A stretch of DNA of 11,598 nucleotides from Elusimicrobiota bacterium (GTDB taxonomy: Bacteria > Elusimicrobiota > Elusimicrobia > Elusimicrobiales > UBA9959). Positions 6,916 to 11,598 of this stretch are shown here, in pieces. The stretch is from NCBI GenBank assembly GCA_030637365.1, contig DAOWGR010000035.1, forward strand, positions 1 to 11,598. The letters run 5' to 3'. Each line of letters begins with the position of its first letter. The stretch's first letter is position 1. A program made the translations under genes and the position numbers. The notes below the pieces were generated by a model, which saw only the letters and a list, made by a program, of their open reading frames with translations, did not search any database and was not told the DNA's origin.

Positions 6916-8352
6916 TTAATAATAGATTGAATACGATTCAACACTATTTAAAAAAACAATAAATTCATGCCACTTTGAGGCTTTCGTGAAAGCAAAATCC
7001 TGATATTTGTTTTCAAAAGTATTTTCCAATTTGTCCTGCGATATTTTTGCCGCGGGCGGCAAATAAACGGATATGCCTTTAGACTCAGACAATGGCCATC
7101 CTATTCTGTCTCTGCCTACCGTTACATTGTGAACAACAAGCTCATTGGAAATAAACCGATTAAGCGCGCCGATTTTATTTTTAAGCTTCTCAGCCTCAGC
7201 GCCTTTTTTTGTCATATAGACCGATATTAAATCGGCAAAATGGGATATATCTCCAAAAAAGGACAATACTTTTTGAGGATCAGAAACCTCACCCACAACA
7301 TCATATCGCAAAACCTCTCTTCGCGCTATTGTTATCGCTTTAATATCATTAACTTTTTGGACAGAATCCGCGAAACCCGCTAAATGCTCGGCTAAATCTT
7401 CAAGTTTTGACGCCCTTATCGCGGAAAGAACGGCGCTTTCTTTTATAAGGGTATAAAACCATTCAAAAGATTCAACTATACTGACGCTAAAATCTTCCGC
7501 GCTCGCGTCGGGCATTTCTTTAAGCGCTTTAAGAAAACGATGATAAGGATATCCATACGCCGGAATGGTAGTTTCCGCTCCGATAATAATCTCCGCGTAA
7601 TCCTTAACCTCATAAGCCACTTCGGCCATTTGCATCAAACAAGCGTCAAAAGCGAGTATGTCAACCTTGCCGGCTTCCTTAAGAATTTTGCCTATTTCAA
7701 CGGTTCTTATATAATTTCCGGTTTCATCATCATAAGATATGCCCTTATTGGAAACTTTCTTTTTCAGCACGGGATCAAACCATCCCGCGCCATGATTCCA
7801 AATCACAAGCATATATTTTTTTGCGGGATAATGGACTTTTGACCATTTAACAAAATCCGCGGCTCTTTTATAATCGCCCATATCCACATTTTCAGTTTCC
7901 ATTATAATGGGCGAAGTTACTTTTTCCCTATCCTTATCTTTCGTAATATAGAGCCTTCTTGAACCGGTCCAATCACCGTCAATATCAGTATCTCCCGCTT
8001 GACCTTTCATTCTGCCGATTTCAACCACAATACTCATATTATCATCGGAACCGACAGTTTCCATCTGATTGACATTAAACAAACCGGCAATTTCCAAATT
8101 ATTCTTGCCATTAATAAAAACCATAATGGTCCATTCTTTTGTTATCGAGGACTTCAGTTCCGGTTTTGATTCCGGCTTTGGTTTAAACCAATTAAAGAGT
8201 CCGCTTCGATTTAAATCATCAGAACGGACAATATTAAAGTCATCCGCGGTAATTGAATTTAAATTGAAATTTTCCACCGCCATGCTGCTTGAAACGGAAA
8301 AGAAAAGAAATGTCGCCGCCAGCATTACGACTGTCAATATCATTCCTTTCAT
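6916..8352 (-). CDS. Clostripain-family (C11) secreted cysteine protease, copy B
   Basis: A 478-residue paralogue of the gene 231 bases downstream, collinear with it over almost the whole length. It has a signal peptide (about 1-25), the same linker (VENFNLNSITADDFN to NWFKPKP), and the core from EWTIMVFINGKNNLE. Catalytic His187 (IWNHGAGW) and Cys238 (FDACLM) are kept, with Asp236 as the likely S1 residue for basic P1 side chains. The possible activation loop is also basic but different (LKKKVSNK, 196-203), which may change processing. It ends in SVESYSIYY and lacks the Cys-containing tail of copy A. AAGGAG lies 8 bases before the ATG. Both dyads are intact, so neither copy looks dead; specificity probably diverges in the loops. 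Confidence 0.92.
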   Translation of the reverse strand: MKGMILTVVMLAATFLFFSVSSSMAVENFNLNSITADDFNIVRSDDLNRSGLFNWFKPKPESKPELKSSITKEWTIMVFINGKNNLEIAGLFNVNQMETVGSDDNMSIVVEIGRMKGQAGDTDIDGDWTGSRRLYITKDKDREKVTSPIIMETENVDMGDYKRAADFVKWSKVHYPAKKYMLVIWNHGAGWFDPVLKKKVSNKGISYDDETGNYIRTVEIGKILKEAGKVDILAFDACLMQMAEVAYEVKDYAEIIIGAETTIPAYGYPYHRFLKALKEMPDASAEDFSVSIVESFEWFYTLIKESAVLSAIRASKLEDLAEHLAGFADSVQKVNDIKAITIARREVLRYDVVGEVSDPQKVLSFFGDISHFADLISVYMTKKGAEAEKLKNKIGALNRFISNELVVHNVTVGRDRIGWPLSESKGISVYLPPAAKISQDKLENTFENKYQDFAFTKASKWHEFIVFLNSVESYSIYY

Positions 8353-8390
8353 TTGATTTTCTCCTTTTATTCAAAAGCAATTTGCCTATA

Positions 8391-8420
8391 AGATTAGTTT
8401 AGCTTGTTTCAAAATCGCAA
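8391..8420 (-). promoter_or_regulatory. Candidate promoter of protease copy B
   Basis: This is the counterpart of the copy A promoter: TTGCGA (8415-8420) and TAATCT (8391-8396) at 18 bases on the minus strand. The -10 is weak, and TTGAAA with TATAGG, offset by a few bases, is an alternative. Just upstream, AGGCAC-N4-TTGC resembles a sigma54 site, but the spacing is one base short and the GG is lost in copy A. Confidence 0.35.
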
Positions 8421-8458
8421 CACAGTGCCTTATGCCCCTTTATTTAATAGGTCAAAAG

Positions 8459-8514
8459 ACCCCCCACACATAGAAACCCAAAAACAAGTTTTTGGGTTTC
8501 TATGTGTGGGGGGT
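8459..8514. repeat. 27-bp perfect inverted repeat between divergent genes
   Basis: The left arm 8459-8485 is the exact reverse complement of 8488-8514, with only AA between, ending in six C and six G at the outer edges. It lies 107 bases upstream of the minus-strand protease and 35 bases upstream of the plus-strand barrel gene. It does not follow any gene in either direction, so it is not an ordinary terminator. As DNA it could form a cruciform or bind a dimeric regulator; as RNA it would be a very stable hairpin. Confidence 0.9.
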
Positions 8515-8549
8515 ATTATTTCAATGCCAACTATAATATAATTCTTACT

Positions 8550-9422
8550 ATGAGACTATTTCTGTTAACGCTTTTTTTGTTTTTCTCCTGCGCATTACCA
8601 CTGAAATCCGCGTGGTGGGTTGAAAATGATTACACATGGGGAACGCGCGGCTTTAAAAAAGAGTCCTTGACTTTTTTTAAAACCATTTCTTCAAGCGCGG
8701 TTCTTGGATTAAATGCCGGATTTTTTAAAAATGACGGAATTTATAATGATAAAACCTATATTTTAAAAATGCCTATCCTATATTCAGGCCAAGATTATTT
8801 CCTTTCATTCAAGCCTTTTTATTATCTGGAAAATTCCGATACGGGCTCAAGCGCCTATGGCGGAAAAATTTATTTTATGCATCATTTTGGCGGTAAATCG
8901 GATTTACCCATAAATGATAATTACACTCATTTAATTCTTTCCGCTTCCGGAGCTCGCCAACAGACAACGATACTTAGAAACAGCCAGCTTGAAAAAACGA
9001 ATTTCAAAGAAGCTTCTTTTGAAGTCCAGGTGGAAAAAAATTTTTACAATCAGTTTTTTCTTCTTGCTTCGGGCGCGTTGTTTTACGGTTTTGATGATAT
9101 AAAACAAACGGAACTTCGAAATCCGGCGCTTGATCATTCTGAATTGTCCTTTTTGGGAACCTTTGCTTTAATAACCGATTTGCCAAAATATGTCCTGAAT
9201 ATTCAATTCGCTCGAAATCTGGCTCCACAAGAACATAGCCACCTTTATTTTGGTCTCAGCAGAATAACTATGGACAGTTCTCCCAACGCCTATTCCGCCA
9301 TAACGGGCATACGAACAAAAATAAACCAAAAAACTTCATTGGATTTTGCCTATAATTGGCTAAAATTTGATAATATTAACACTAGAAATTATTATAAACT
9401 TTTGCTTCAGGTATTTTTTTAA
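8550..9422 (+). CDS. Predicted outer-membrane beta-barrel protein (290 aa)
   Basis: The start chosen is the ATG at 8550, which begins directly with a signal peptide (MRLFLLTLFLFFSCALPLKS, cleavage probably before AWWVEN). An in-frame ATG at 8502 would add 16 non-signal residues encoded partly by the palindrome. The mature protein has repeated short amphipathic strands rich in Tyr and Phe, with polar turns. Its last residues, KLLLQVFF, end in Phe, the usual C-terminal signal for insertion by the Bam complex. No family is recognised; a small barrel of roughly 12 strands is a guess. No Shine-Dalgarno is visible; TATAAT at 8532-8537 would give a nearly leaderless mRNA, and TATTAT at 8514-8519 is the alternative. 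The next gene starts 3 bases after its stop, so both are probably one transcript. Confidence 0.7.
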   Translation: MRLFLLTLFLFFSCALPLKSAWWVENDYTWGTRGFKKESLTFFKTISSSAVLGLNAGFFKNDGIYNDKTYILKMPILYSGQDYFLSFKPFYYLENSDTGSSAYGGKIYFMHHFGGKSDLPINDNYTHLILSASGARQQTTILRNSQLEKTNFKEASFEVQVEKNFYNQFFLLASGALFYGFDDIKQTELRNPALDHSELSFLGTFALITDLPKYVLNIQFARNLAPQEHSHLYFGLSRITMDSSPNAYSAITGIRTKINQKTSLDFAYNWLKFDNINTRNYYKLLLQVFF

Positions 9423-9425
9423 TTT

Positions 9426-10997
9426 ATGGTCACACAATCACAAGAAAGTCTTGAAATGTTGGTAATGGTCTCCAGACTATTGTCTTCAAAACTTGATATA
9501 TCCGAACTGCTCTCAACCATAATGAGACTCGCGTCCAGAGTGGTGGGAGCGGATAGAGCGTCGCTTTATCTTTTGGATGAAAAAACTCAAGAATTATATT
9601 TTGATGTGGCGCTTGGGCTTCCCAAAGAAGTTCAAAAACTGCGCTTAAAACTCGGTGAAGGATTGGCGGGTTCTTGCGCTAAAGAAAGAACCTCCATAAT
9701 AATGAATGATGTCGCGAGCGACAATCGGCACGCGCAAAAAGTGGACGCGAAAAGCGGCTTCATCACCCGTTCGCTTTTAACATGCCCCATGATTATAAAG
9801 GGCAAAGCCATAGGCGTTGTTCAAGCCATAAATAAGCTTGACGGCGATTTTACCGAAACCGATAAAAATAATTTCGAGGCATTCGCGTCTCAAGCGGCTA
9901 TTGCCATTGAAAACTCCAGATTATTCTCATCCGTTAAGGAAGAGAAGAAGAAAATGGAAGTGGTTTTTCAAAAAATAAAAGAAGCCGCCATACTTACTTC
10001 TCCTGAAGGTGAAATATTGCTTTCAAATGAATCGGCTAATCTTTTTCTTGAATTTGAAAAATTCAAGTCTAAAAACATAAAAGACGCGCTATCCAATTTT
10101 TCGGTTAAACCGGCTTTTGACGAAATCATATCTTCCGACAAAGTGACAAATCATTTTGAAGTTGAAAGAGAGAAACCTAAAAAATTTTTCATGGAGGGTT
10201 CGGCGATAAAACTTGTCACCGACAAAAAAGGCAACCATCCCGAAATTGAAGGTTTGCTTTGGATACTATCGGACATTACGGCGCAAAAAATGGAAGCTTG
10301 CATGGCAAGAAACTTCCTTTCGTTAATCTCCCATAAATTTAAAACCCCTCTCGCGTCCATAAACGGCTACGCGCAGATTTTAAACGACAACGCGGATTCC
10401 GGCAATACTAACGATTTGACCAAAAAAGCGTTAAAAACCATTTTATCTCAAGGGTTTAAATTAAATGAACTTATAGAAAATCTCTTGAATTTTGTAATGA
10501 TTGAAAACGCCGACAATTCAACTTTAAATAAAACCGAATTTGACGCATCCGAATTATTTGAAGAACTGATTAAAAGCATTAAACAAAAAACAAACCCTGA
10601 AAAAGATGAAATCATAAATTTTAAATTGGTGACTCCCGAAAAAACAATCATAAAGGCGGATAGAAATTTTCTAAAAATAGCGATAAAAAACATATTGGAA
10701 AACGCGATAAAATTTAATCCCGCCAGAGAAAAACTTGTAATCCTATCATCTCAAATTAAAGATGACGGCATTATGTTATCCGTGGGAGATAACGGACCGG
10801 GAATACCGCCGGAAGAACTGGGGAATGTTTTCAATAAATTCTATCAGGTGGAAGCTTCTTTTACCGGGCAAATTGAAGGGTGGGGAATTGGTTTATCATT
10901 AGCCAAAACGGTGGCGGATATTCATGATGGAAAAATATTCGTAAAATCCCAATTGGAAAAGGGTTCCGCCTTCACCTTAATATTGCCTAAAGCATAA
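9426..10997 (+). CDS. Soluble GAF-domain sensor histidine kinase
   Basis: A 523-residue two-component sensor kinase without membrane spans. Order: GAF domain (about 28-165, including GEGLAGSCAKE and PMIIKGKAIGVVQAINK), a short coiled-coil linker, a PAS-like region (about 175-290, ending LLWILSDITAQK), a HisKA dimerisation domain with the H-box LISHKFKTPLASI (phospho-acceptor His303), and a HATPase domain with N-box NILENAIKF (422-430), G1 DNGPGIP (455-461), F-box FNKFYQVE (469-476) and G2 GWGIGLSLAKTV (485-496). The residue after His303 is Lys instead of the usual Glu or Asp. It starts 3 bases after the barrel gene with only a weak AGG upstream, suggesting translational coupling. No response regulator lies in the window. 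The ligand of the GAF domain is unknown. Confidence 0.93.
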   Translation: MVTQSQESLEMLVMVSRLLSSKLDISELLSTIMRLASRVVGADRASLYLLDEKTQELYFDVALGLPKEVQKLRLKLGEGLAGSCAKERTSIIMNDVASDNRHAQKVDAKSGFITRSLLTCPMIIKGKAIGVVQAINKLDGDFTETDKNNFEAFASQAAIAIENSRLFSSVKEEKKKMEVVFQKIKEAAILTSPEGEILLSNESANLFLEFEKFKSKNIKDALSNFSVKPAFDEIISSDKVTNHFEVEREKPKKFFMEGSAIKLVTDKKGNHPEIEGLLWILSDITAQKMEACMARNFLSLISHKFKTPLASINGYAQILNDNADSGNTNDLTKKALKTILSQGFKLNELIENLLNFVMIENADNSTLNKTEFDASELFEELIKSIKQKTNPEKDEIINFKLVTPEKTIIKADRNFLKIAIKNILENAIKFNPAREKLVILSSQIKDDGIMLSVGDNGPGIPPEELGNVFNKFYQVEASFTGQIEGWGIGLSLAKTVADIHDGKIFVKSQLEKGSAFTLILPKA

Positions 10998-11007
10998 TAA
11001 AATCTTT

Positions 11008-11028
11008 GCGCCATTTACGCTTTTTTTT
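11008..11028 (+). terminator. Weak candidate terminator after the kinase gene
   Basis: GCG (11008-11010) can pair with CGC (11018-11020) and is followed by eight T (11021-11028), 10 bases past the kinase stop. The stem is only 3 bp, so the call rests mainly on the T-run and on its place between two convergent genes. Confidence 0.3.
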
Positions 11029-11045
11029 GCATCCTCTGCGACTTT

Positions 11046-11318
11046 TTACCCCGTCTTAACATTCTTTCCCACCCAGACAAATCCTTGAGGAACCACTATA
11101 CATTGACACTTGCTGCTTAGAAAAGAATTATCATGAGGAATAATTGAAACGATGCCGTTTGTCCAACTTACATATCTTATATCTTCATCCAAAACCCATT
11201 CATAAACGCGAGGGCCGAGTCTGGGCATACTGCTCCATACAACAGCCTTTTCCCATGGAATTTCATTTACATCTTTGGAAAATTTAATTTCCGGTATTTT
11301 TTTTGAAAGCTCGTCCAT
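11046..11318 (-). CDS. Small protein of unknown function (90 aa)
   Basis: I do not recognise a family. The start is the ATG at 11316-11318, with AAGGAG 6 bases upstream; a TTG at 11348 would add ten residues translated from the hairpin itself and has no site of its own. The product has no signal peptide or membrane span, so it is probably cytosolic. It is rich in Trp, Val and charged residues, with a central WSSMPRLGPRVYEWVLDED segment (about 28-46), a C-x-C pair (CQC, near residue 71) and a beta-rich end, VVPQGFVWVGKNVKTG. It converges on the kinase gene with 48 bases between. Expression is probably controlled by the hairpin that covers its ribosome-binding site. Confidence 0.6.
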   Translation of the reverse strand: MDELSKKIPEIKFSKDVNEIPWEKAVVWSSMPRLGPRVYEWVLDEDIRYVSWTNGIVSIIPHDNSFLSSKCQCIVVPQGFVWVGKNVKTG

Positions 11319-11321
11319 AAA

Positions 11322-11356
11322 TTTCTCCTTTGGCGCCGTTCCCGCCAAAGGAGAAA
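11322..11356 (-). promoter_or_regulatory. Hairpin sequestering the ribosome-binding site
   Basis: A perfect 14-bp inverted repeat (11322-11335 with 11343-11356) has a 7-base loop. In the minus-strand mRNA the 3' arm contains the whole Shine-Dalgarno (AAAGGAG) of the gene starting at 11318, and the 5' arm supplies the matching TTTCTCCTTT. The stem ends 3 bases before the ATG. As drawn it would block ribosome binding until opened by heat, a ligand, a protein or an antisense RNA. It could also act at DNA level as an operator. Confidence 0.6.
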
Positions 11357-11421
11357 GTCACCAGTCACAAGCAACAAATAAAAAAGAAAAATCAAACTTA
11401 CAACTTTTTTAATTCACAAGT

Positions 11422-11547
11422 TCATAAGATTTTGTAAGTGCCAGTGATATTTTTAGTCGGGGACGGGGTCTCCGAGCGGTCGCCCCTCTGTCTCTCGCCC
11501 TCCCAAAAGCCCAAGTCGGGTTCCGAACAGCCCCGCTTTAAAAACAT
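11422..11547 (-). CDS. Possible 41-residue peptide in repeat copy 2
   Basis: The frame starts at the ATG 11545-11547, with GAAAGGGG 5 bases upstream, a fair ribosome-binding site, and stops with TGA at 11422-11424. It opens with MFLKRGCSEPDLGFWEGE, matching copy 1 at 14 of the first 18 positions and in the same frame, then turns into an unrelated hydrophilic tail (RQRGDRSETPSPTKNITGTY). There is no signal peptide or membrane span. It could be a real micro-protein or leader peptide, or a by-product of a conserved nucleic-acid element. Confidence 0.3.
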   Translation of the reverse strand: MFLKRGCSEPDLGFWEGERQRGDRSETPSPTKNITGTYKIL

Positions 11548-11594
11548 CACTACCCCTTTCTTAATTTATCCTATTTTTATATGTGTCCACACCC
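11422..11594 (-). repeat. Dispersed element, copy 2
   Basis: Same orientation as copy 1. On the minus strand GGGTGTGGACA (11584-11594) lies 37 bases before ATGTTT (11542-11547), followed 20 bases after the A by the 35-base core (11493-11527) identical to 293-327. Directly after the core come GAGGGGCGAC (11479-11488) and GGAGACCCCGT (11463-11473), the words shared with copy 3. The right end of the window cuts off any further upstream part. It is more GC-rich than its surroundings. Confidence 0.7.
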
Positions 11595-11598
11595 AAAT

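Larger units (their letters stand above)
5179..8472. repeat. Tandem gene duplication including upstream DNA
   Basis: Two direct repeat units, each a C11 protease gene plus its upstream block, lie head to tail: about 5179-6814 and 6916-8472. Upstream homology runs from the promoter through 6794/8463. After an 11-base gap it continues through CCACACATA (6806-6814 and 8464-8472), then stops. The 3' ends of the coding regions are unrelated. About 100 bases at 6815-6915 have no counterpart in the other unit. Confidence 0.8.

Noticed and set aside
6759..6944. 61-residue GTG frame overlapping the 3' end of protease copy B
   Set aside because: No ribosome-binding site, and its second half lies in the upstream block that is non-coding in the paralogous unit. 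A TAA lies in this frame just upstream, so it is not a simple frameshifted extension of the protease.
8409..8428. Possible sigma54 promoter (GGCAC-N4-TTGC)
   Set aside because: The spacing is one base shorter than the strict GG-N10-GC rule, and copy A has GA in place of GG.
293..11527. Composite transposon bounded by the two identical 35-base cores
   Set aside because: No transposase or integrase lies between them, no target-site duplication is visible, and the genes inside look like ordinary chromosomal ones; the cores are better read as dispersed copies.
1..11598. CRISPR array
   Set aside because: No series of evenly spaced direct repeats with unique spacers is present.

Overview
The window looks like chromosomal DNA of an AT-rich Gram-negative (diderm) bacterium. 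It encodes an OmpA-type peptidoglycan-binding protein, a protein with the look of an outer-membrane beta-barrel, and several proteins with Sec-type signal peptides. Secreted clostripain-family proteases, a DUF350 protein and short dispersed repeats would fit an uncultured lineage such as Elusimicrobiota or Omnitrophota. That placement is a guess from gene style; no marker gene is present.

Layout: 1-149 is the 3' end of a DUF350 membrane protein gene. 150-857 has no convincing large gene but holds two copies, in opposite orientation, of a short dispersed element; a third copy lies at the far right end (11422-11594). Then, all on the minus strand: an AGCS-family sodium:alanine/glycine symporter (858-2252); a probable envelope operon transcribed from a promoter near 5021-5049 (OmpA-like protein, then two secreted proteins of unknown function, 4875 down to 2479); and two tandem paralogous clostripain-like (C11) proteases (5179-6684 and 6916-8352), each with a copy of the same upstream block. 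A 27-bp perfect inverted repeat (8459-8514) separates these from a plus-strand pair: a predicted outer-membrane beta-barrel protein and, 3 nt downstream, a soluble GAF/PAS-like histidine kinase (8550-10997). A small minus-strand gene of unknown function (11046-11318) follows, with its ribosome-binding site inside a perfect 14-bp hairpin.

How it may work together: most products act at the cell envelope or outside it. The symporter imports small amino acids, and the proteases probably cut proteins after basic residues in the periplasm or outside the cell. The OmpA-like protein probably ties the envelope to peptidoglycan. The kinase may couple an intracellular signal to the barrel protein or another target, but no response regulator is present.

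Most unusual points: (1) the dispersed element, whose copies keep an ATG and the same reading frame (MFxKxxxSEPDLGFWEGE in the two good copies) with divergent tails; (2) the hairpin that fully pairs the Shine-Dalgarno of the 11046-11318 gene; (3) the perfect palindrome at the edge of the protease duplication, only half of which is shared with the paralogous locus.
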